Positions 23,748 through 34,016 of a stretch of DNA of 64,000 nucleotides are shown here, in pieces. The stretch spans positions 3,924,812 through 3,988,811 of the forward strand of contig NC_018398.1 in assembly GCF_000208865.1 (NCBI RefSeq), in the 5' to 3' direction. The notes under the pieces are model-generated. The model had not been told where the DNA came from. It did not search any database and saw nothing but the letters and a program-made list of their open reading frames with translations. Numbering within the stretch: position 1 is the first letter of the stretch; every line of letters begins with the position of its first letter. Source of the DNA: Neospora caninum Liverpool (Eukaryota > Apicomplexa > Conoidasida > Eucoccidiorida > Sarcocystidae). A program made the translations under genes and the position numbers.

Positions 23748-24728
23748 ATGATAAGAAACAAAAGCTCGACGGGGGCAGGCAGACGCCTTGCCCTGTGTGC
23801 CGTCTTTGCCTTGCTCTCTGTCAGCGACATCGGGTCAGTGATAGCCTCACAGGAAAAAAAGGAATCACCTTCACACATTCCTGGAAGGAAAGGGAAGGAC
23901 TCGGGTTTCCAGGGCGGTGGGGGTGCCACGCCACGCCAGGCGGGGTCCCCGCGTCCACATAACCACGTAGCGCCGGCGCGTGATTCACCTCCGCCGGTTC
24001 CTCCGCGTGACCCAATTCCGCCGGTTCCTCCGCGTGACCCAATTCCGCCGGTTCCTCCGCGTGACCCAATTCCGCCGGTTCCTCCGCGTGATCCAATTCC
24101 GCCGGTTCCTCCGCGTGATCCAATTCCGCCGGTTCCTCCGCGTGACCCAATTCCGCCGGTTCCTCCGCGTGACCCAATTCCGCCGGTTCCTCCGCGTGAC
24201 CCAATTCCGCTGGAAGAACAGGAAGAGCCAATATTTGGAACGTTTGTCAGGTATGGCGCTGGAGTTCGAGGAATCGCAGAGAGTGGTCTTCCCAGAAGGC
24301 GCCGGCATCCTGCTGGCGACAAAGGATGGGCTCCCCTGCCTCCATTTAGCCATCCATCAAGCCCTTCACGCACTCCATCTCCAGAATCGGAACCGCATGG
24401 GCCATCCCCAGCTGATGATCCGACGGTAGTCCGCGCTGACCTTAATCTTCCGCCCTCTACGAGGCCGGCGCCTCCACGAAACGAATCGCCTTACGCGACC
24501 CTTTCGTTTGGCCGCCGTTCTGGCCCGTTGCCGCTTGGTCCGAGTTCTTCAGCCGAAGCGAGCGTGGGGGAACACAGGCCTGGCCCCGAGCCGGGAGGCG
24601 AACCGATTAACTCGGTATACGCGACGCTTCAATGGAGCGGACATAGTGGTCGTGGGGGTGCCAGCCCCGGTGGTGGCGGCAGGTGGCAACTGGAACCTGT
24701 CTATGCCACAGTCATGAAGAAAAAATGA
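23748..24728 (+). CDS. Secreted effector candidate with SH3-ligand repeats and ITIM-like tyrosine motifs (TgWIP-like)
   Basis: A single-exon frame of 326 residues. Residues ~12-34 form a signal peptide (LALCAVFALLSV core). Residues 82-153 are eight tandem copies of PPVPPRDPI, each holding the class II SH3 ligand PxxPxR, similar to the Grb2-binding site of human SOS1. The C-terminal third has three tyrosine motifs: SPYATL (Tyr249), SVYATL (Tyr291) and PVYATV (Tyr319, seven residues from the end). The first two match the ITIM consensus [SIVL]xYxx[LIV]. There is no globular domain and no transmembrane segment after the signal peptide. I infer a protein delivered to the host cell that assembles SH3 and SH2 proteins. 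T. gondii TgWIP is reported to bind the WAVE complex and SHP1/2 phosphatases, and this is probably its homologue, but I could not compare sequences. An upstream in-frame Met at 23691 was rejected because it would bury the signal peptide. Confidence 0.8.
   Translation: MIRNKSSTGAGRRLALCAVFALLSVSDIGSVIASQEKKESPSHIPGRKGKDSGFQGGGGATPRQAGSPRPHNHVAPARDSPPPVPPRDPIPPVPPRDPIPPVPPRDPIPPVPPRDPIPPVPPRDPIPPVPPRDPIPPVPPRDPIPPVPPRDPIPLEEQEEPIFGTFVRYGAGVRGIAESGLPRRRRHPAGDKGWAPLPPFSHPSSPSRTPSPESEPHGPSPADDPTVVRADLNLPPSTRPAPPRNESPYATLSFGRRSGPLPLGPSSSAEASVGEHRPGPEPGGEPINSVYATLQWSGHSGRGGASPGGGGRWQLEPVYATVMKKK
23991..24206 (+). repeat. 27-bp coding tandem repeat, 8 copies (PPVPPRDPI)
   Basis: Eight contiguous 27-bp units starting CCGCCGGTTCCTCCGCGTGA are identical except for a silent C/T change (GACCCA versus GATCCA) in the fourth and fifth copies. 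The array ends with CCGCTGGAAGAA. Near identity at synonymous sites implies recent expansion or homogenisation, so copy number may vary among strains. Confidence 0.97.
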
Positions 24729-26944
24729 TCGCAACAGTAGTCGTGAGCCTGCAGAGACGACAGAGTGAGCATAACTCCGCAAGGCATACCGTATCGAGTC
24801 ATGTCAAGAATGGAGGGGCTCCTGAGTTTCTACGCGGAAGGCAGGGATAGCGTTGCAGCAACATCCTACGTCATTTTTTTAAAAGAATCCGTGCTGTGCG
24901 CATGTACGTTTGCGACATAGCTCCGCATCTACACGTCGAGGTAGAGTCTAGCGTTTTACCAGCGTTCGTGGGAACTGGTCCTCGGTTGGAGTTTCGTGCA
25001 CGCGGTCTTGGCGGGTCCCGTAATTCGGCATCGACTCGCTTTAGATCGCTTGTGTCAATGCTCACCGTTGAGACGTTCCAAGCAGAGGGGACTAACGTGT
25101 TTCCTGTGATACCGAGGATCCACCGGACCATATATCGCTCATGGCATCTGCCTGTGGCAGAGGCCGGGACGGCGGCAGATGGAGCAATGTGTCAGCGACT
25201 GCCCGTGCATTTTTTCAGATTGAAAAACGTGTGCTCAGGGTTTCTATACTTCGCCAATTCCTTCCGCCGTGGGGCACACACTGCATGAGAGGCAATCCCC
25301 AACTCAGCGGCCAGTACTCTGCAGTGGCTTTTCAAACTTATCCGGTTTTTGTTTTGTCTCGGGCCAGACGTGTTAGAGTTTTGGCGCTTTTCGACAGCAA
25401 AACACGAATTCCAAGTGAGTCATGGTCTTTTCTTGTTACACGCTGCTGTCCGAAAACAACAGCTTCATTCAGTTTGTTGCCGTATCTGAGGCATATGTAT
25501 TGTTTAATAAGAGTACCAGGGTGGCTGTAGATACGTTCTGGAAGCTTCATAAGGGTGCCCCGAGAGTGCTCTGCAAAAATGACTGCTGGTGTTTTTTTTT
25601 AACGAGTAACGGATACGCTGTCGCGCACGCCATGGGGTGTTTGTGTTTCAGACTCAACAAATCAGGACCGGCTGGTGTGCCGCCAACGAGGCAAACCCCG
25701 AGGGAGGTGCAATTGCTGGCCAAAGGACCCTGTTAGATCGTAGAATTTCTGCATTTGCAGCAGCCAAAGTGGGTACCGCGGCCAAGCAAAGCTGGCTGTT
25801 TAAACAGCGCCATACGATTTCTGAAGCATCGAGTGCACCATCAGCTGTTACCTCGTCTTTCGTTTGCCGCGTTCAGACACACCACCGGCTCACGGCAAAC
25901 CGTGGCTACACCTGTACAGCAAACCCGGTCAACAGTGTGTTGTGAGAGTTCTTCAGCGAGTGAAACGCTGCACTTCAGCGGGCTCACAGAATTCAGGGTG
26001 GCCTAAAGTTTCCTTGTTCAGGGACCGACGATGGGAATCCTTAAACAGACGAGTCATCTCGCAGCAATGTCCTGGAAAACTGTTAGGTGTCCCAACTGTT
26101 CCGCATTCTCGGTAGAACAAAGAAGTGACTCGGTGGCGAGCTTCTGGATACGGCTGGCCTACTCATCCTGTTGCTGGAAGGCGGGTCAGTCTTACCGGCA
26201 AGTGCACCTCCCACTGCCTAGGCAGGTGCCCGGGGAAGGACTGGGGGCGCCACAGCAGAGAATGCTTCGCAGTGGTTAGGAAAAGCCACTGAGATGTGTC
26301 AGTCAACTTGTCTTTCCCGAAGATGTGTGACGGCCCGACTGTCCTCGCGGCAGAATAGAGTGTGTGCCTGGCGATATAGCTGGCCGATAGGCCATGTTCT
26401 ACGTGCACAGGCGTTCACACGTCAAAGAAACGTCGGAGGCTGTGTTGTTTATTTCTTCGTATGTAGAGTTGCGCCGGGCGGTTGAATGCACGCACACATA
26501 AGAGGCGATGTTTCCTCCATCAAAAACACTGTTCACACATATCCATGTGAACCCAGCGCTGCCCGTCAACACCACTGCGACACAGCACCTCCAAAACGTG
26601 GCCTGAGAAAACAGCGAATGACTTGATGCGTATGGCGATACACAAACTCCCCTACGAAGCAAGTAACGGAGGATACAACCTCTCTGTGCAGAACCCTTGG
26701 GAGCCATTCTCTCCTAATCTACAGGTGAAAAAATATCTTCCATACCGCATCGCCTCAAACGAAGAACGGACTTGCAAAATACACTAGGAAGTGGTGGCCG
26801 TCGATCGTGTCACGAACGGCTTAGCTATCTCAGGTAGCCCTGCATTCAAGTGTCTGCCAGTGGAATCCCGCGACTCTTTAGTAGTCCCTCCCCGGGTTCC
26901 TCTTTCCTGCCAGGAGGGCCCTGCCTTCGGTATGTGTTGCCTTG
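24729..26944. other. Intergenic region, secreted protein to FBPase 3' end
   Basis: No gene is supported. The longest open frames (about 130 codons near 24896-25288 and 25141-25530) overlap, lack a signal peptide or recognisable motif, and differ in frame without usable splice sites. The region should carry the converging 3' UTRs of the plus-strand effector and the minus-strand FBPase. Confidence 0.5.
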
Positions 26945-29900
26945 CTACGCGTTGTTAGTACCCACGCAGCTGGCATGCAAGCGGCACTCCGGACTATGCT
27001 CGGCCATGAGCGCATCGAGACGGTCGACGAGCCTCGCTGTCCCAATCATGAGCGGAACGCGCTGGTGCAGCTCTGACGGCTGGATGTCCATGATGCGATC
27101 GAATCCATCAGTCGCCTTTCCCCCAGCCTGCTCCGCGAGGAACGCCATAGGGTTCGCCTCGTACAACAACCGCAATTTGCCCTTTTTGTCTGCAAAAAAG
27201 ACGAATGATAAAAAGTGAGGACAGGGACGACGCCAAGTGAACAAACGGCCCCACTTACATCTAAGCACCATGTGCCACGCCATCACGGGACGCGTGTATG
27301 TGCCGCGAATACCTCAGTGGACACGAAAGTATCCGACATTGTCCACCGGCGGGAAAAAAACACGTTACAGCGGAAGCGGTAACCAAACTGCGTGACGTTG
27401 ACTCTTTCTGTGTGGATCGAAAGAAATAGCGCCGGGCCCCTTTTCGAAAGGATCCTCCGAGTCGAATGCTCTAGTCGCCTCCTAAATGACGAGAACGCTC
27501 TGGCTTTATTTCGGTTCATCTGCAGTCCACCATATCTGGTTATCTGGTAATAGTAAAACGAAAAGAGCTATCTTGATGTCGTACCGACACTGTCGCTCAG
27601 GCTTCCTTCGTCTTCTAGATACCTGCTCACGAGCGTACCTTTCTTGGTTGGGGGGTACATGTAGATTCCTCCCTGCAGCAGGTTCCGGTGGAAATCGGAG
27701 ACCAGACTGCCAATGTAACGTAGTGAAAACGGCCCAGTCTGCAGTAGCAAAAAAAAGGAATCGTAGCTACTTGGACGTTACGACGTCTTTGATGTAACAT
27801 TAAAACGATGCTATGTATTGCATTTTATGTTGCTTCCATACAAAATCCAGGGGAAAAACGAGCGGGGGCCCAGCTCGGAAACCGTCACAGCAATCACACA
27901 CGTCTTTCACACGGGTTCGGATTTAAACCCGCCGTTCGTATGCGACACACACAGCCAAGTGGTTTGCAAGCATATGATGCTGGAAGCCGTTCGACGTCGC
28001 GGAGACACCCAAGAGGGCCTGGGCGGTACGAATGCTCCCCGAAGTTCGGAACCTCGCATGCTTGCCGGCAACAGATGTGCTTGTCGATCGCTTGATTTAC
28101 GGCGCTCTGGAAGTGAATCCTACCTTATCGTCATGGCACTCCTCCAGGAATTTCTTCACACCCTCTGGGAACGCCTGGTAGTTGCCTTCGTTCACGCTAT
28201 AGATACGAGCCTTCTCCTGGAGAACAACCGCAGCAGACCACGGAGCATCGTCCTCTGTAGCGAAGGAGTATGTGACCGGTCCACAGTGACGTGCCCAGAA
28301 AATACTCCGCTGTGTGCCAGAGCAGAGCACGTGGTGTCCGGGAGAGAAACGAGGCGCCGCGTCGCCCCTGCGTTCCCTATGCACGCAGCGTTCGAGACGT
28401 AAATGGTGTCTCTGTCAGCTGAGGGCGTGCACGTGCCGCAGCAGCCCAGGCACCGTTGCGCTTCAAGTTACACGACTCCGTGCGCTCAGCGTCATCGACT
28501 GCGCACCAGGTTATGGCTCCCGCCCCGCACTCGAGCGCGACTTCGACCTTACGGGGAAAAGTGAGAAAGCCGTTCCAGAGTCGACTGGTTCAAACGCAGT
28601 GTTCGTAAAGGAGGGCAATCGAGAACTTAACCCAATTGGGGGACTCACCGGGAATCGCATGCCTCTGTGGGAAAGGAAGAATGTGCCGAGAGAAGGGTCC
28701 AAAGTGAAACCGTTGACCCCATCGCCAGTCGTCATAACCTGTGCAGTGCACCAAACACACCGTGCCATGCTACGAAAGCGTGGCGCAAATTGCCTCTCCT
28801 TCGCTCTTTCTGGAGTCTGCTTTCCTCGCGTGAATCCCTCTCCCCATCTTCTTCCTTCTTTCCCACTCCTCTCCCAAAACGGTCCCTTCAGCTCTTGGCC
28901 TGCCGTGCCGCTACACTAGACAAGCAGTTCGTCTGGTGTCGACTTACAAGCATCGTAGAAGACCCGTATAAGACGTAACCCGCAGCAATCTGTGCGTTCC
29001 CTGGTTGGAGGAAGTCGCGCATCTCGGGAGGCGAGCCCAGTGGGGAAACACGCTGGTAGATGGAGAAAATCGTCCCCACAGAGACGTTCACGTCGATGTT
29101 TGAGGAACCTGTGGACAACGTCGGTCAAACCATTGTCCGCGAGCAAACTCATACACAGGGAAGCAGAGAGGAAAGAGAGTGCACAAAGCACCTGTTGAGG
29201 ATTTGAGAGAGAGACAACCAAATCTGGAACGTCTGTAAGGAGCGAGATTCGCGACACAGGGGTTGGCTAAAGACCCAAAAGCAGCCAATGCGAGATGCAT
29301 TCTCAACGGTGTTTCGTCGACGGCAGAAATGCCGCTTTCGTCAAGACAAAAAACATCGTCCACGATCCCCTAGGCTTCATGCGCATTTGCAGTGCACGGC
29401 TACGGGGCTCTCTGTGCATACACAACCCAAGGAAGACTTCGCCTTACCATCGAGAGGATCCATAAGCATCACAAAGTGTGCGTCCCTGTTAACCTCGATA
29501 AAATCATCGTCTTCTTCCGTGCAGATGCCGCACACGACTTCGCGATTGACGAGAGCCTGGGAAGTCCGCGCAGCACGTGCAAACCCTACGTCTGAAGAAC
29601 GGACGAGAAACCTTCTCATCGTACTATGGATCGCAACCCGTTTTCTTGGCTGAAACGAGTAAAGATTCAACACGAATAAGCGATCGGGCGGTGTTACTTT
29701 CCCCAAGACGAGGCACCGCAGTTCGCATGCACGTAAGATACCGTTACGTGTGTGAAGTGGGCAGGCAGCTACCAGTTTCTTTCCTCTGGGGTGGCAAACA
29801 CTCTCGGAACCCCGCAAATATCAGCACGGATGTCCTTTGTTTCTGAATCAGATGGTGTCGATGAGGGTACGCGAGGGCGCCGGGTGACTTGCAGTATTTT

Positions 29901-30786
29901 TGGCGCGGACCCAGTCTATTCCTCAAAAACACTGCTTTTCCATCCGGCGTGAACCCGTGCAAGAAGTAAGGCAGGGCTGGTAAACATTGGTTACGTTGTC
30001 TACCTGGATGAATTTATGGTTGGCGAAGACGTCCAACTTTTGCTGTTCCTCTCCTTGGACGTTTTGATTGCCCGCTGCGCCCAAGATATCCGCAAGACCC
30101 GCCTTGTTGATCTCTCGATTCACGACTTTCGCTGCCAGTTTAATCGCAGTCAAGAGCCTGCAGGCCACGCACAGAAGACGGCGAACGCGCAGCTGAATGG
30201 GCAAAGCACAGCGGGGTTTATAGACAGATCCTGTTCACACCGGGATACTGGCCACCACCACGAACGCATCTTCGCGGAGGGGTTCAAAACACAAAACCGT
30301 CCGCGAAAGGTGTGGGTCTCTGCGCCAAATAACGTATGCGCGAGCAGTTGATACATCCTTCGCATTTGTCTATCTGGGTCGGAGTCGAAGTGCAAACCGA
30401 AGGAGACAGCAGCCAAACCAGAGACAGGGATGCCAGGCAAGGGGCGTCTCTACGGTTCCCCATTGTAAAAAGCAAGTAGCCACGACAGCGGAAGCATTTC
30501 TCTTCCAAATGCAGGTCCGATGTCGGCACGTGAGAAAATCCACGAGCAGCACCGATCGGGTTTTTTTTCCGGGGGTCGCCCAACCCCGCTGTGTTATACA
30601 AGCTGCAGTCAGGCCAGCAGCACTCACGAGACACGGGAGACAGTGTGGACGAAATACAAAAAAAATCAACCGTGCATCTAAGATTCACCTGTTCATTTCT
30701 GACTCCTGTCCAGTATTGCGGAGTTTATCCTTATTCGCAATGATGAACTCCCCGAGTTCGGGGATCGGCTGTGCATTTGTCGCCAT
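26945..30786 (-). CDS. FBP2: Fructose-1,6-bisphosphatase (class I), 8 exons
   Basis: This enzyme hydrolyses fructose 1,6-bisphosphate to fructose 6-phosphate in gluconeogenesis, presumably in the cytosol. Exons (minus strand): 30786-30689, 30157-30004, 29556-29448, 29108-28948, 28738-28649, 28216-28124, 27738-27639, 27189-26945, giving 349 residues, the usual class I length. Metal- and substrate-binding motifs are intact: TEEDDD at ~97-102, LMDPLDGSSNID at ~115-126 (split by intron 3 inside a Gly codon), [37 protein letters not shown] and [19 protein letters not shown]. The start lies in a CAGCCATGG context. The C-terminus (VGTNNA) is not a peroxisomal signal. T. gondii has two isoforms. I assign this to FBP2, which is essential in tachyzoites, only from its neighbours, so the symbol is less certain than the enzyme call. 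It is divergent from the acyl-CoA oxidase gene. Confidence 0.96.
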
Positions 30787-33700
30787 GGCTGACAGGAAGC
30801 GTTGAAACAAAGGAGAGAAACGGTGTTCAGAAGGGTTGACAAAAACCCAAATTCCTCAGTGAAGCGCAAAAATCTGTGCAGTTTTTTTCTTGTCTGTACC
30901 CACAACAGGTCAGGGCCTCGTCTACGCAACGCCCTCAGAGCGTCGATAGTACTGTTCCCCGAGGCAACATGCATGCGCAAGCGTAGAGCGAAATGAGAGA
31001 AGCACCAACACATCACACCGTTCTCAGTGCGAGCGCAGCGTATACAGACACCTTCATCTGAACGTCGGTTTCCTTCTCTCACAGGAAAAAAAGGTGGCCT
31101 CAACTTCATCCCTGAGCAATGCTGCTTTACGTCTTCGGCGAAGAGTTAAGAGAACCTTGGTTGCAAAAGCAGGGCCGTACAGAAAGACGACAACGGAAGA
31201 GCGATAGAGCGGCGATTGAGGACACCAGAAACAACTCCTCTAAAGCAAAGCTTCGGTGTAGCCTTTCACTGGATTCCGCAGCTCTTTATGCAAAACCGTA
31301 CGCGGCGTTGTTGCTTGCGCGTTCCCGGGGAGTGGCGTGTGCGGTGCTCGGTGTCTCACTTGCTCCTGCCTTTGGGGGGGGCCTGTGACTTGCGAAATGC
31401 ACTAATCTCCAGTCAGCTTCTGGGAGCTAGCGTAATGTTCTACTACATGGAGATCTGCTTATCAGCGAAAAACAGCATCCAGTTGTGTCTATCAAAGCAT
31501 CGGTATCCCTGGCATGTTGCACGTCGAGCGCGCGAGGGCCGCGTGCTTGACTGGGGTCAGGCCACTTCAGTATGTGACACACGAAACAGAAGGCGCGTAC
31601 CCAACCGTTGGCATCTGCGAAACGGACGACTCGTAGGACGCGCGTACGCAGATGTGGCTTCCAACCATGAATATCCGCGATAAAGTGAGACAGAGAATGC
31701 TGTGAGGGCAAAAGCAACCGCTCAAGCTCGCACGGATCACGGGACTACATCTATCGGCAGGAGCTAGCAATGGTGACGTTGAGGTGGCCCTAGCAGAACG
31801 ATGGAGGCATTTGAAAGGAGAGTGGGGACACAACGGGGCTACCTCGAATAACGTACCCACAGAGATGTGACGGAAAATAGCGCTTCCGCAAATCATGATG
31901 GGTAGCAACAGGTCGACGACCCACCTGGTCGAGAACGCGTGTACGAAGAGGTGGTGCAGGAGTTGCGGGATGGATTACTGGAGAACGAGGAAGTCTGAGA
32001 CAGAAATTGCAACGCAGTTTCCTTCCCTTACCCGTCTTTGTCAAACAAAGTGTGGTCATGTCGCGCTATAGGGTTTTGTACCGTCTCAGTGTTCATGGTT
32101 AGGGAATATGCAGCAACCCACTGCCACAGTGGTACCACTGGCAACATATCGCCTTTGTAGAGAGGGGTTGTCCGATAGGATAACAAGCGGTCTTTTATGT
32201 CACGGCAGAATGTATAAGTCCAGCTCAGGCGCGCAGGGTACGCACGGAGATAGAATACACTGGCCGTGAAATCTGGGCAGTGCAACGGCGAGTCTAACTA
32301 ACAAACCTCGGAGTGAGTGTGTTTCATTGTGGCAAGCTCCCCAAACATCGGGTGCGATGTGCGACGTCACTAGCCAAAGAGCCTATTTCTCTCCGTCCCC
32401 AGTTCAATGATTTGCAGGTGCAGGGGAATGTAGTTCGTCATTTGAAGATACTGTTTGGCTTCCGGCGATCTCGTTTGCTTCAATCCTTGTCTGGTGCGTT
32501 GCTACCGCTTCAAAAACTTCTATGTACTGGAAGGTGATATTCCCTTGAGAGGCGTGCGTGGATTGTTGATTATAAAAGATCCCTAAAAGGACTCACCGAA
32601 TATGTCATTTTTGCTCGCGGTGGGCATCGATGATCCAGCACCTTGCAAAACGATTCACCATGGTGCTGGAGGCTGCGGACTGAACCACGATAGGTTTAAT
32701 TTCCGTGGTCCTTTCGTACTAAAGGAAATACTTTACAATACATTCTCACGTTTACATCGGATATGGACGGATATGTCTCACGACGTTTTGAACCCAGCTG
32801 GAGGACCACAGACGAGCTGCGCGGCACCGACTATCATACTTCCGAAGATGCTGCTCATTTTCAATTTGCATCTGCACTTCACCTTACCGGCGGCCCATCA
32901 CCGTACAAAGTTCAGACTGTCTTCCTAACGAATCTCAACCACAAACACTGATCACGTTTCTTATTCCAGCACCCCCTAACTGCGCGATGGTTCCTCGTCG
33001 GGGTGTGGATGGAGGAACACTACTATTATCTCTGCCCTGCATCCGAGAAACTGTCGATACCTGGGCGTCACAGCGAGTGCTGCTGTCCCAGGAGAGATTC
33101 TAGTTTTCTTGACTACCTCCTGGGCAAAAACGCCGTGCAAAAAAGTGGTTTTGACAGTCCACAGTCGGCCAACCACAACTGTTCCTCCAGGGCCCGTCAT
33201 CTATTGACACCAGCTGTTTCGTTGTGTACGTCGTCTCTATTGGCAACACAGTCAACGCCTATTCCAGCGAGGAGGATCTACGGGACCGCCTACATCTGCC
33301 TTCCCTATTTGGCGAGGGTTTTTGGCTACTCGAACGCGAGTTTCCTGGCCATATACGGCTGTTCAAAAGCGCTACGTACGAGGCATGTTACGGCTGGTCG
33401 AGCGGTTCGAAATGTGCGTCTGGTACATGTCAGTTTCAGGGGCTACACGGTTTTCGCTCCGTTATATTGTTGCTGTACAAAGTCATGTGATGCGTTCGGA
33501 AAGTAGCCTATGCAATCTAGGGTAACGTCGATAAAGTATGTTTGAGCTTACCATGTAGAGTATGTCGGCTACCCTAATACCAAAGCGGCTGCTCGCTGGG
33601 GGGTTTCGGAAGGTGTGTTGTTAGCATTACCGGTCGATTTTGGTTTTAAAGTGTGATTTAGAATCGAACTTCAGAGACAACAGCAGGAACTATGCCGTGC

Positions 33701-34016
33701 GGTCTAAAATCGGATGGTGATTACGCAAATCCGTGACTGTTTCCAGAAGTCTCTCGGAAGAAATATTCTTGGTTGGCGTTTTTCATGTCCGTTTTTTCCC
33801 ACTCGTCTTTTCCCGTGAAGGACTACCATCTCCTGTACCAAAGAAAGTCCTGGACTCAGCCGTTCTCGAAACGTTCTGTTGCACCGCTTCTCGATCCCTG
33901 TTCAGAGGGAAGATGTGATGGCACGAACGTAGCCCAGCATCGTATACCCAGCAGAAATTGCTTTGTCACGTTGAGACTTTATATGTATATTCCATTCTGC
34001 ATCCACGTACGCAACA
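30787..34016. promoter_or_regulatory. Divergent intergenic region, FBPase and acyl-CoA oxidase
   Basis: The two genes point away from each other, so both promoters and 5' UTRs should be inside these 3.2 kb. I see no coding potential beyond short scattered frames and no TATA-like element that I would trust. Confidence 0.4.

Noticed and set aside
23748..23800. RRL motif as an ASP5 export-cleavage site (TEXEL) in the secreted protein
   Set aside because: RRL occurs before the hydrophobic core of the signal peptide rather than after it, so it is unlikely to be processed as an export motif.
23564..24373. 269-codon minus-strand frame with Gly-Gly-Thr repeats
   Set aside because: It is the reverse reading of the PPVPPRDPI coding repeat. 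The plus-strand frame has a signal peptide and motifs and is preferred.
24896..25530. Third effector paralogue downstream of the SH3/ITIM gene
   Set aside because: The overlapping open frames lack a signal peptide and show no similarity to the two paralogues.
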